A stretch of DNA of 64,000 bases from Ancylomarina sp. DW003. GTDB taxonomy: Bacteria > Bacteroidota > Bacteroidia > Bacteroidales > Marinifilaceae. Location: contig NZ_JAKJSD010000005.1 in NCBI RefSeq assembly GCF_029029505.1, forward strand, positions 1 through 64,000. Direction: 5' to 3'. The position numbers and the translations under genes were made by a program. This document shows, piece by piece, positions 1-8,104 of this stretch. Position 1 is the stretch's first letter. Every line of letters starts with the position of its first letter. The notes under the pieces were generated by a model. The model saw nothing but the letters and a program-made list of their open reading frames with translations. It was not told the DNA's origin and ran no database searches.

Positions 1-2480
1 CTCTTTTTTGTTACCAAGGTAAAATAGTCACTATTCGGAATATCTACTCCGGTAAAACTGATTGTATTTTCTGCAACATTCAAACTTCTACCTGTAATAT
101 GCTCAGTCGCATCACTAAAGGTTAAATCATTATCAATTAATAAGGCAAAATCCTCTGCTTCCGCATTTGTAATTCCCAGTGCTGTTAAATCGAAATTTAA
201 AGTCATATTCCCCGGAGTTCCAGCCAAGCGAACTCTCCAAACCCGATCAGTTCTTTCGCCCCATGCCGATGGAATATCCGTTGTGTTTCTTCCACTTAAG
301 TTTTGATCATTATTCCCCCAAATAAAGAAATCTGCATTATCCAAAGCAGATTCCGCTTCTATTGTTACAACAGCATCAGTGTTAATACTTTTCGATTTGG
401 TTTGATTCAATTTGGAAAGATCATCCCGACCTATACCTGCAATGTCATTATTATAGCCTGTATTATTATTGGGTCTCCAAACATTTTGATTTACTAATCT
501 ATAATCTTTTCCCTGAAGTGTAATTCCGTATTTTAAAGCCAGATAAGATTCAACCTCCTGCTGTTCACTATTATCTAATCTATTATCATAAGCAACTACT
601 TCTGCAATATCGCCAGTAAAGGAACGTCCAACGTAGTACCCTCCCACAAATAAATTGTCTGTAAAAGCCGTTCCTCTCTCTTGATAAACAATATGCCATT
701 CCTGGTTATGAGTAGAACCCGATGCTCCATTTATGAAGCCATCTCCTCCATTAGACCAGTCGTCTGAATTGACATTTGACCATGTATTAATATTACTACC
801 CAACCGGATACCTTTATCTCCATCGATACCTACAAGCCCGTCAAGATCAGTCGTACTTGACGATTTAACAACAAGAACAAAAGTTTGAGCTTCAACATCA
901 AGTTCCGACTTAAGGTTTCTATCCGTAGCATTTAACCGAACAATAGGATTAAAATTTAATAAATCAGTATTAGAGTTTAAAAATGTTGCATTTGAATTTA
1001 CCCCCAGAAGATTAATGTAATTGGAAGAAGCTGCCTCATTTTCCCATGATTTAAGTTCTTGATTATTATTGATTGGTGTGTTCAAGTCCGTATTAGAAAA
1101 AATAGTTGTTTCTTCCGCTCTTAACCACATTTTCAATCCATCGGTATGACCGCCAGGCCCATTTATAGGATCTGAACCAATAGGTGCTTCTGGCTCAACT
1201 ACAATGTCAATAGGTTCATCAATCCCATCAGTTCCGGATTGTCCTCCCCCTGTATTATCATCTCCATCGGTACCATTACTACCAGAAAGGTTTATGCCTG
1301 TAGGAAATGAAACAGATGAATAGACTAAACCTGATCCACCACCGCCACCACCGCCGTGTGTACCACCATTATTAACGTCACCACCATTACCTCCATCAAC
1401 ATTTAAGTTGATATTACATCCATTTGGGTTATATGTTTGTGTATGTATATAAATAACACCGCCAGCTCCTGCACCACCAGCTCCATCATTACCCGCTGAT
1501 GAAGAATTTTGCCCTCGGGCAGATATTGTTCTTGTTCCAACACAATCTGTAGTCAGTTCTTCAATTAAAAGGATAACAATTCCTCCACCATCTCCTCCGT
1601 TAGTTCCAATACTGTTATTTTGCTGGCCACCGCCACCACCGCCACCCAAAAACAGACGCTGGCTTGAACTGGTATATGACATACCTTCTCCACCAAATCC
1701 TCCTGCATTGGTACTTGCTGAGCAACTCCAACCAATTCCTCCTTGAGCACCTTTCCCATGGTTTGATCCACCGCCACCGCCACCATTATGCGTGGAACCA
1801 CCCCCACCACCATTGGCAAGTGGTCCTTGTCCTCTGGTATAAGTTGAATGAGTACTTACTCCTTCTCCTTTTTCCCCATATATGGTATTGGTTTCTCTAT
1901 AAACCGTAACACAACCATTTCCATTATTCGAACTTCTGGATCCACCCTCAAAACCTTGTCCATCTACACTAATATTCCCGCTAAGTGTTAATCGATCTGC
2001 GTCGATAACTACAACACCTCCGTACCCGTTGGTTTTATTCCAGGCTGTAGAGCTTAAGGTACCAGTAACATTAATATTACCATAGGATGGGATATAAATT
2101 AACTGCACTAAGCCTGCAACATCATAAGTATTAACCAAGCTTGATAAGGTCACATCAGAACCACTTCTCGACACAACTTTAGCAATTTCATACTTCCCGG
2201 CGTTCCCTAAACTGGTCACCTGACCAAAATTACTTCCCGATGTTTCATTAATACTGGCACCCTTGGCCTGATATACCAATACGCTTTGCCCAGCATTAAA
2301 ATCCTGAATACCTGCTCCTGATCTTCCTGCTGGTGTTCCCAAAGTAAATGTAGAACCAGATATAGACGTTACTTTAGCATATGTATTTACAACGCCAGTA
2401 ATATTTTGTGCATGAGAGAATTGAACACAAAATAAACCGATTAATAACAGTAGTAATGAATGGGTAAATCTTTTAATCAT
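1..2480 (-). CDS. Secreted glycine-rich surface protein with DUF8202-like domain (3' end beyond window)
   Basis: The minus-strand frame opens at ATG 2478-2480 and stays open to base 1, giving about 826 residues without a stop. The N-terminus is a clear signal peptide (MIKRFTH, a leucine run, then SHAQ). The first half is a beta-rich region with long glycine-rich stretches (GGGGGS-type runs at roughly 1330-1830). The second half has a LamG-like section (GLKMWLRAEE) and then a block reading LALKYGITL, AGIGRDD, LNQTKSKSIN and FFIWGNND. That block recurs in the gene at 20630-22249, so the two are paralogues. Such proteins in Bacteroidota are usually exported and often end in a type IX secretion signal; that end lies outside the window. 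The domain name is from memory. The substrate or ligand is unknown. Confidence 0.85.
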   Translation of the reverse strand, partial: MIKRFTHSLLLLLIGLFCVQFSHAQNITGVVNTYAKVTSISGSTFTLGTPAGRSGAGIQDFNAGQSVLVYQAKGASINETSGSNFGQVTSLGNAGKYEIAKVVSRSGSDVTLSSLVNTYDVAGLVQLIYIPSYGNINVTGTLSSTAWNKTNGYGGVVVIDADRLTLSGNISVDGQGFEGGSRSSNNGNGCVTVYRETNTIYGEKGEGVSTHSTYTRGQGPLANGGGGGSTHNGGGGGGSNHGKGAQGGIGWSCSASTNAGGFGGEGMSYTSSSQRLFLGGGGGGGQQNNSIGTNGGDGGGIVILLIEELTTDCVGTRTISARGQNSSSAGNDGAGGAGAGGVIYIHTQTYNPNGCNINLNVDGGNGGDVNNGGTHGGGGGGGSGLVYSSVSFPTGINLSGSNGTDGDDNTGGGQSGTDGIDEPIDIVVEPEAPIGSDPINGPGGHTDGLKMWLRAEETTIFSNTDLNTPINNNQELKSWENEAASSNYINLLGVNSNATFLNSNTDLLNFNPIVRLNATDRNLKSELDVEAQTFVLVVKSSSTTDLDGLVGIDGDKGIRLGSNINTWSNVNSDDWSNGGDGFINGASGSTHNQEWHIVYQERGTAFTDNLFVGGYYVGRSFTGDIAEVVAYDNRLDNSEQQEVESYLALKYGITLQGKDYRLVNQNVWRPNNNTGYNNDIAGIGRDDLSKLNQTKSKSINTDAVVTIEAESALDNADFFIWGNNDQNLSGRNTTDIPSAWGERTDRVWRVRLAGTPGNMTLNFDLTALGITNAEAEDFALLIDNDLTFSDATEHITGRSLNVAENTISFTGVDIPNSDYFTLVTKK

Positions 2481-2612
2481 ATAAATTGTCAGTCTAATTG
2501 TGTAATAGTAAGATATACAAATATATAAAAAGTATATATTCTACCTAACAAAACCGATTATTCACCTTAGTTTAGGGACAATTCACAAGAGTAAAACAGA
2601 TAATTATAAAAC

Positions 2613-3038
2613 TTAGTTTTCAACTAGATAATTCTCTACATAATCCATAAGATGTGGTTGAATATCAGGATAAGTCAATTGCTCAGGGAGATAATCAAAC
2701 GTTTTCCTTTCACATATCTCAAACAAGAGTTCACCATTAAATTCCTTTACAAGTGCGTAACAAAGAATGCCATATGTCGTTTCATTATCAATTGTTACTG
2801 AATACACTGCAATTGGCTGAATTTGAAATTTTGTGGCTCCTGTTTCTTCAATCAACTCTCTTTCAGCCGTTTTTAAGATATCTTCATTGGGTTCTCTGTG
2901 CCCGGCGGGAATCTCCCAAGTTTGACGATCCTGATGTCTAACCCAAACCCATTTATTATTGTACCAGGTTGGTACTACAGCATATTTTAATAAATTATCT
3001 GCTACTTCATCAATCTTGTGAAACTCAACTCTAATCAT
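2613..3038 (-). CDS. NUDIX hydrolase
   Basis: A 141-residue protein with a complete Nudix box, G-x5-E-x7-REUxEExGU: it begins GHREPNE and ends RELIEETGA (box roughly residues 55-77). It should hydrolyse a nucleoside diphosphate linked to another moiety, using Mg2+ held by the REUxEE glutamates. The preceding WVRHQDRQTWEIPAGH is typical of small MutT/ADP-ribose-type members, but the substrate cannot be read from sequence. I place the start at the internal ATG 3036-3038. A longer reading from 3122 adds a poorly conserved stretch that overlaps a decayed gene end at 3064-3225. The gene stands alone in cytosolic housekeeping context. Confidence 0.85.
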   Translation of the reverse strand: MIRVEFHKIDEVADNLLKYAVVPTWYNNKWVWVRHQDRQTWEIPAGHREPNEDILKTAERELIEETGATKFQIQPIAVYSVTIDNETTYGILCYALVKEFNGELLFEICERKTFDYLPEQLTYPDIQPHLMDYVENYLVEN

Positions 3039-3063
3039 ATTTGCTTTTTTTGAACCTACAATA

Positions 3064-3225
3064 TTAATCAACCGGATGCATATTAAAAAACTGTCTATCG
3101 AAATAATCCAATCGATACTCATTCAGATCTTCTATAATGTCTTGTGTATCCCAGCTAATACGATCTTATCTATAAGCGATGGCAAAATAAGTCAGGCAAC
3201 TTTCCGCGATATCTTCTCTATCAGG
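3064..3225 (-). pseudogene. Decayed C-terminal fragment of an unidentified protein
   Basis: The minus-strand frame ending at TAA 3064-3066 reads EDNPDREDIAESCLTYFAIAYR, an in-frame stop, then DRISWDTQDIIEDLNEYRLDYFDRQFFNMHPVD. A second stop lies just upstream (about 3226). The composition (EDIAES, YRxDRIS, YFDxxxxNMHPV) looks like the conserved end of a secreted bacterial protein that I recall only as hypothetical. With two stops and no start it is a relic. It sits 25 bases upstream of the NUDIX start on the same strand. No function can be given. Confidence 0.5.
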
Positions 3226-3436
3226 ATTATCTTCTGTCTATTTGGATATATCACCCCAATGGCATATAATGCATGATAAAGAAATTTGTTCATTTTACTC
3301 ATTAACAGATTTTTCTCTTTGATCATTTCTAAGCTGCTACATCCTTCTTTATCTTGGAAAAGCTTATCAAGAGCTTAAAAATCTTATTATTATCGCAGAA
3401 CTCATATCTTTATGAGCAAATAAAATATTATAACGT
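3226..3436. other. Intergenic, no gene seen
   Basis: Between the gene relic and the AraC gene. The sequence is AT-rich, with short frames in all directions that resemble nothing. It presumably holds the promoter of the AraC-type gene, but no convincing -33/-7 pair was found. Confidence 0.4.
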
Positions 3437-4288
3437 ATGAATCTTAAACCTGATAATATACAATTCAACCATTTAAATCTGGGTAATATTAAACTTGCGA
3501 TATCAGCTTCATGCAGAGAGATGAGTATTTTTAAAGGTGCCTATTTTCATGCCTGTGCACTCTATATGTTGCAAGATGGTCGAATTGAAATCACAATAGG
3601 CAATGAGGAACACAACATCAAGCAAAGTGAGTTCATATTAATTCGTCAACACGCCAAGTTGGATTTTAAAAAATTCTACGAAGAAGCTGAGAGTGGCTCA
3701 ATCAAATCATTCATTTTCTATTTCTTCCCCGATTTCATAAAGGATTTTCTTGAGGAAAACACTTCCGAATCAGATCAAATAATTCATCCAGATCAGAAGG
3801 TAATTCCATTAAATTCCAGTAAGGAACTCAGCACTTTTGTTGAAAGTATGCAACTTTATTTGAATCACAATCAAACCTATAACAGAGGCACTCTACAACA
3901 GAAAACAATTGAGTGTCTCAAAGCATTAACAAAAACTCATCCTGAACTGATTGAATTTCTTAAACAAAACCTAAGGCCAGTTAAAATCGATTTATTCGAA
4001 TTCATGATAAATTCCTATATCAACGATTTAAGTATTCCGGAACTAGCACAACTTACTGGCAGGTCACTATCAGCATTCAAAAGAGATTTTAAGGAAATTT
4101 TTAACGAATCACCCCATCAGTGGATTCTAAAAAGGAAAATGGATTTTGCTGAAGAAATGATTAGATGTTCCAATTTCAGTCCTGTATCACTTTTCATCTT
4201 ACTAGGTTTTAAAGAGTTGTCTCACTTCTCTAATGTTTTCAAAAAGATTAAAGGATATAACCTGAGTCAGATATCTTTACAAGCTTAA
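3437..4288 (+). CDS. AraC family transcriptional regulator
   Basis: A 283-residue protein. The C-terminal ~100 residues form the double helix-turn-helix of AraC proteins: LSIPELAQLTGRSLSAFKRDFK is the first HTH, followed by the linker SPHQWILKRKM and the second HTH with GFKELSHFSNVFKKIKG. The N-terminal 170 residues are a cupin-like ligand-binding region with no clear catalytic motif. It precedes the SDR/metallo-hydrolase pair on the same strand by 139 bases, so regulating those genes is the natural guess, not shown. The class usually binds as a dimer upstream of target promoters. Confidence 0.88.
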   Translation: MNLKPDNIQFNHLNLGNIKLAISASCREMSIFKGAYFHACALYMLQDGRIEITIGNEEHNIKQSEFILIRQHAKLDFKKFYEEAESGSIKSFIFYFFPDFIKDFLEENTSESDQIIHPDQKVIPLNSSKELSTFVESMQLYLNHNQTYNRGTLQQKTIECLKALTKTHPELIEFLKQNLRPVKIDLFEFMINSYINDLSIPELAQLTGRSLSAFKRDFKEIFNESPHQWILKRKMDFAEEMIRCSNFSPVSLFILLGFKELSHFSNVFKKIKGYNLSQISLQA

Positions 4289-4427
4289 ATTTATCTCCAG
4301 ACTAAACTTATCACAGCTATTTTAATACCATTTACCGATTCAAAAACATCTTTGGACTTTTTTTATAACTAAACATTCTCCCTTTCGACTTAATATTGCA
4401 GTACACAAACTTTAAAACACAAGTACA

Positions 4428-5249
4428 ATGCAAAAAGTCGTATTAATTACAGGAGCCTCAGCAGGAATAGGAAAAGAAAGTGCTATACAGCTAGCAAGTA
4501 AAGGCTATATCGTTTATGCAGCTGCTAGGCGTACAAATAAATTGAAAGAATTAGAAAGCTATGGTATTCGTAGCATAACTCTGGATGTTACTCAAGAAGA
4601 TTCTATTATCAATTGCGTTAAAACAATAATAAAGGCAGGAAATAGAATTGATATTTTAGTCAACAATGCTGGCTACGGATCCTATGGCGCTGTTGAAGAT
4701 GTGCCTATTGAGGAAGCCAAATACCAATTCGAAGTCAATATTTTCGGCTTAGCACGATTATCTCAGGAAATTATCCCACACATGAGAAATCAAAAATCAG
4801 GCAAGATTATTAATATCTCATCGATAGGTGGACGATTTGGAGAACCACATGGGGCATGGTATCACGCAACAAAATTTGCCTTAGAAGGATTCAGCGATAG
4901 TTTAAGAATGGAATTAAAACAATTCGGTATTGATGTCGTAGTCGTCCAGCCAGGTGCAATAACGTCAGAATGGAATAAGATTGCCAGAGATAAAATGTTC
5001 CAGACATCAGGCTCTACTGCTTATGGTGATCTGGTAAAAAAGCATATCAGCCTATTTAAATATGCAGAAACAAGATCATCATCACCCAAAGTTATAGCTG
5101 ATGTTATTTTCAAAGCCATAAAATCATCTCGACCCAAAACCAGATATGTAGCTGGTGAAGGTGCAAAGCCTCTTGTTTTCTTAAAGAAATTACTTTCTGA
5201 TAAAAGCTTTGATAAACTTTTATTAGGGCAAATTTCAAAAAAACGATAA
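4428..5249 (+). CDS. Short-chain dehydrogenase/reductase
   Basis: A 273-residue classical SDR. The Rossmann glycine motif TGASAGIG is at residues 8-15, the structural NNAG at 79-82, catalytic serine at 131/132, and the YxxxK pair at Y145 and K149 (YHATK). RR at residues 34-35 after the second strand suggests NADP(H) preference. Sequences of this type act on lipid or steroid-like alcohols, but the substrate is not readable. Its stop codon overlaps the start of the next gene by one base (TAATG), so the two are translationally coupled. Confidence 0.9.
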   Translation: MQKVVLITGASAGIGKESAIQLASKGYIVYAAARRTNKLKELESYGIRSITLDVTQEDSIINCVKTIIKAGNRIDILVNNAGYGSYGAVEDVPIEEAKYQFEVNIFGLARLSQEIIPHMRNQKSGKIINISSIGGRFGEPHGAWYHATKFALEGFSDSLRMELKQFGIDVVVVQPGAITSEWNKIARDKMFQTSGSTAYGDLVKKHISLFKYAETRSSSPKVIADVIFKAIKSSRPKTRYVAGEGAKPLVFLKKLLSDKSFDKLLLGQISKKR

Positions 5250-6376
5250 TGATAAAAAAAGGATTAAAGATGATAGCAAGTATAACAGGTGGACTAATAT
5301 TATTTACAGCAATAAGTGGTATTGTCTTTGTCAATTTCAGTCCAGAATTAGGTGCAAAACCGAACAAAAAACAAACTGAAGATAGAGCTAAAACCAGTCA
5401 TTATAAAGAGGGTAAGTTTCTTAACCAGGAACCTACAAAAACCAATTTTAGTCTAAAAGACACATGGAACTTCTTCAAGAAAAAGATGGCTAATAAAGCT
5501 ATCGTTGAACCGAAAAATGAAATTGAGGTCGTTAAGTTATCCAAAAACATGTTCAAAAATACGCCCGATAGTTTACAGCGTATTACATGGTTGGGGCACT
5601 CAACAACTTTGATCGAGATAGATGGCAAAACCATTATCACCGATCCGATGTTCTCCAGCTCGCCTTCGCCAATTCCTGGTGTTGTAGGGAAACGTTTTAG
5701 CAAAGAGATGCCAATAACAATTGAAGATCTACCTGAAATTGATATCGTTCTTATCTCTCATGATCATTACGATCATTTAGATAGAAAAACAATAAAGGAG
5801 TTGGATAGGAAAACAAAAAAGTACATTATGCCCTTAGGTGTAGATGCACATTTAACTAAATGGGGAATTAATCCGAATAAGATAGAGGTATTAGACTGGA
5901 GCCAATCTACCCTATATGCCAATATTAAATTCTCTTGTACACCAGGTCAGCATTTCTCGGGTTGCGGTCTAAAATCGTGCAATACACTTTGGTGCTCATG
6001 GGTGATTCAAGCACCATCTGCAAAACTATTTTTTAGTGGAGACAGTGGCTACGGCCCGCATTTTAAAACCATAGGTAAGCAGTATGGTCCTTTCGATTTA
6101 GCATTAATTGAATGTGGACAATACGACGAGTCTTTTTCACAAATACATATGATGCCGGAAGAAAGTGTACAGGCCGCTATCGATATTAAAACAAAACTAA
6201 TGCTACCCATACACTGGGGATCTTTTGCTCTTTCGCTTCATGATTGGAATGATCCTGTTATTCGTGCAAAGAAAGCCGCAAACTCACTGGACTTAGAATT
6301 AACCACACCTCGAATTGGTGAGAGCATTTACCTTAACACAGCTAAACTTCCCAAAGATATTTGGTGGCTGAATTAA
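5249..6376 (+). CDS. Membrane-anchored MBL-fold metallo-hydrolase (NAPE-PLD/RomA-like)
   Basis: A 375-residue protein. Residues 8-30 form a single membrane anchor, so the enzyme probably faces the periplasm. The metallo-beta-lactamase-fold domain starts at WLGHSTTLIEIDG (about residue 114). The zinc motif HDHYDH is at 171-176 with H171, H173, D175 and H176. Later metal ligands are likely in FFSGDSGYG and LPIHWG. The WLGHST/DP pattern and length fit the NAPE-phospholipase-D-like/RomA group. A phospholipid or phosphodiester substrate is inferred. It overlaps the SDR by one base and ends before a bidirectional terminator-like hairpin. Confidence 0.85.
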   Translation: MIKKGLKMIASITGGLILFTAISGIVFVNFSPELGAKPNKKQTEDRAKTSHYKEGKFLNQEPTKTNFSLKDTWNFFKKKMANKAIVEPKNEIEVVKLSKNMFKNTPDSLQRITWLGHSTTLIEIDGKTIITDPMFSSSPSPIPGVVGKRFSKEMPITIEDLPEIDIVLISHDHYDHLDRKTIKELDRKTKKYIMPLGVDAHLTKWGINPNKIEVLDWSQSTLYANIKFSCTPGQHFSGCGLKSCNTLWCSWVIQAPSAKLFFSGDSGYGPHFKTIGKQYGPFDLALIECGQYDESFSQIHMMPEESVQAAIDIKTKLMLPIHWGSFALSLHDWNDPVIRAKKAANSLDLELTTPRIGESIYLNTAKLPKDIWWLN

Positions 6377-6392
6377 TATACAAGTAATCAGC

Positions 6393-6419
6393 CCTAAATA
6401 AAATTTTAAATTATTTAGG
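6393..6419. terminator. Putative bidirectional terminator
   Basis: A perfect 9-bp inverted repeat (CCTAAATAA at 6393-6401, TTATTTAGG at 6411-6419) with an A/T-rich loop. It lies between the convergent metallo-hydrolase and DUF5777 genes, where a shared terminator is expected. The stem is AT-rich, so confidence is moderate. Confidence 0.5.
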
Positions 6420-6458
6420 CCCAGGAATTATTTTAGTATCAAAGTGTTTTATAATACT

Positions 6459-7307
6459 CTATAAGGAAAAGGCTTTGGAGATATTAAAACCAAAGAATAT
6501 TTCCCCTTTAAAAGGATCTCCTGTCGTCTCTCCAATAAATGCTTTCTCGGCCACCTGAGTAGAATTGCTAAAAAACAGTTGAAAGACATGGGCACCTGTT
6601 TTAATATCTAAGCCTACAGAAAGTGGGTTTTTAAACTCAACATTTGATGGTTTAGCTTGAGAATGATTCACTAAATAATATTCAAAAGTCAAAGCAAATC
6701 TATAATTCAACTTTATGCTCCCTCCCATACCCAGAGCCAACAAATCATTTTTTTGCTCCTTATATCTAACTAAATTACGATGCACCCAAGTAGGCAATAA
6801 TTGTAAGGAAATTCGATCAGAAAATCGACGAGCTAAAATCAGTTGCGTGGTATAGGCATATCGCGAACTTTCTAAATTATCTCTTTCAGGATTTATCCAC
6901 TTTGCTCCCATATAGGATGAGTTTAGGTAGAGAGCCACAGACAAAGGTGTGTTTTGTTTACCTTCATTTTGCTGCAAGAGTTTGTATTTCCCAAACAATT
7001 CGTATGTTTTATTCAAACTGCTACGACGCAGACCAAGCATTAAATTGTTGGTAAAACCATATTCTAAACTTAAACTCGTAGTTGCCTTATCAGCTCCAAA
7101 AAAATCATACAATCCCGATTTTATTTCTCCAAAACGGTGGTTAATTCTAAAATCCATCACCCCTTTCGTAAGAAATTCACAGCTCTGTCCATGAATCATA
7201 TGTGGTGATTCAAATATTTTAATTGGTAATGTTTCAGTTTCCTGAGAAAATGATTTCACAAAAGGGATGAGGATTAATAGAAAGCTCAAGCTATATCTGT
7301 AAAGCAT
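6459..7307 (-). CDS. DUF5777-like outer-membrane beta-barrel protein
   Basis: A 282-residue protein with a signal peptide (hydrophobic residues 8-16, cleavage near SFSQE). The remainder is a series of alternating amphipathic strands, ending in an aromatic/hydrophobic C-terminus as in outer-membrane barrels. The opening after cleavage (ESPHMIHGQSCE, RINHRFGEI, FFGADKATTSLSLEYG) matches what I recall of the DUF5777 family, which commonly neighbours c-type cytochromes. It is the second gene of a two-gene operon after the cytochrome-like lipoprotein (26-base gap). A role in moving electrons or a metal/ligand across the outer membrane is inference. Confidence 0.75.
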   Translation of the reverse strand: MLYRYSLSFLLILIPFVKSFSQETETLPIKIFESPHMIHGQSCEFLTKGVMDFRINHRFGEIKSGLYDFFGADKATTSLSLEYGFTNNLMLGLRRSSLNKTYELFGKYKLLQQNEGKQNTPLSVALYLNSSYMGAKWINPERDNLESSRYAYTTQLILARRFSDRISLQLLPTWVHRNLVRYKEQKNDLLALGMGGSIKLNYRFALTFEYYLVNHSQAKPSNVEFKNPLSVGLDIKTGAHVFQLFFSNSTQVAEKAFIGETTGDPFKGEIFFGFNISKAFSL

Positions 7308-7333
7308 ATTTGTATTTTTCTTGAAATGAATAT

Positions 7334-7693
7334 CTAGTTATTCTCTGCTCCCTGATCAATCCAAGCTTGTATTTGACTAATCTTACAATCGTCAGTCATT
7401 GGGCTTGAAGGTGGCATAGCTGAATAAGATGATAAATGTTTTATACTACCTAAGAAACTACCGTCATCAATACTCTTCTTTAAACCTTCAAAAGTTGAAT
7501 AATCAACCCCTCCTGAAGACAAATTGCTGTTATGACAGGATAAACATGAATTGTCTACATAGGGTTTAATATGAATTGAATAACTTATATTATCTGTTTT
7601 ACAATCTGAATATAATTCCTCCTCATTATTATTTGCACAGGAGGAAAAAAAAATGATAAAAAACAGAATTAGAATATTAGATTTACTTAACAT
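7334..7693 (-). CDS. Small c-type cytochrome lipoprotein
   Basis: A 119-residue protein with a lipoprotein signal (FFSSC then ANNNEEE) and one CxxCH haem-attachment motif (CLSCH). The haem segment has the 'C..CHN....GGVDYSTFE' pattern of membrane-linked cytochromes found with surface oxidoreductases, and GSFLG...MPPSSPMTDD includes a candidate methionine ligand. I use the ATG at 7691-7693: it puts the signal peptide at the N-terminus, while a longer reading to 7735 adds 14 uncharged residues. It is first in the operon with the DUF5777 protein. A 20-bp palindrome lies 69-88 bases upstream of the start. Confidence 0.8.
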   Translation of the reverse strand: MLSKSNILILFFIIFFSSCANNNEEELYSDCKTDNISYSIHIKPYVDNSCLSCHNSNLSSGGVDYSTFEGLKKSIDDGSFLGSIKHLSSYSAMPPSSPMTDDCKISQIQAWIDQGAENN

Positions 7694-7761
7694 ACTTAAT
7701 TTAACAACTAGATAAACAATATAACCGGAGGGCAAAACTAGGTGGCATTTTTGGAAATAAG

Positions 7762-7781
7762 AATACCTATATCTAGGTATT
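7762..7781. promoter_or_regulatory. Palindromic operator candidate, copy 1
   Basis: AATACCTA, four bases, TAGGTATT: 8-bp perfect arms. It lies 69-88 bases upstream of the cytochrome start at 7693. The identical arms recur at 8021-8040. Size and symmetry suit a dimeric repressor or activator. The regulator is not identifiable from the window. Confidence 0.65.
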
Positions 7782-8020
7782 TTGAATCACTTTCGTGAAG
7801 TTACCCCACTCAAATCTCTTTCTTTTGACGAAGAACTTCAATCAATACAAACAAGCTTAAAGGACTGATTAATAAAAGACAACAAAAACACATTCATTTT
7901 TCATAAAATAAAAGGTGCGAATATGTCACTCTTTGAAGTGAAATTTATTCCACAAAAAACAAATACATTCTCAATTTAAAATTGACATTTAAAACTGCTC
8001 CATCAATCTGTAAAAAGTGA

Positions 8021-8040
8021 AATACCTAAATGTAGGTATT
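8021..8040. promoter_or_regulatory. Palindromic operator candidate, copy 2
   Basis: AATACCTA, four bases, TAGGTATT. The arms are identical to copy 1; only the four central bases differ (AATG here, TATC there). It lies 65-84 bases upstream of the porin start at 8105, mirroring the position of copy 1 before the divergent gene. This arrangement suggests one regulator controlling both operons. Confidence 0.65.
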
Positions 8041-8104
8041 GTATATAATTTTTTGTAAAACTTATTTTGTATCGAGATTTTAATCTAATCAGAAACCAAA
8101 TAAA

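Larger units (their letters stand above)
7694..8104. promoter_or_regulatory. Divergent intergenic control region
   Basis: This 411-base region separates the cytochrome/DUF5777 operon (minus) from the porin-imelysin operon (plus). It contains no plausible gene. It holds two copies of the same palindrome, one near each start codon (see the two operator entries). The promoters for both operons must lie here. Confidence 0.7.

Noticed and set aside
1565-1909. Short frames on both strands across the glycine-rich stretch
   Set aside because: They are out-of-frame shadows of the long minus-strand surface protein that runs from 2480 off the left edge.
3076-3276. Plus-strand 66-residue frame
   Set aside because: It lies opposite the decayed gene end and resembles no protein; the minus-strand reading is the meaningful one.
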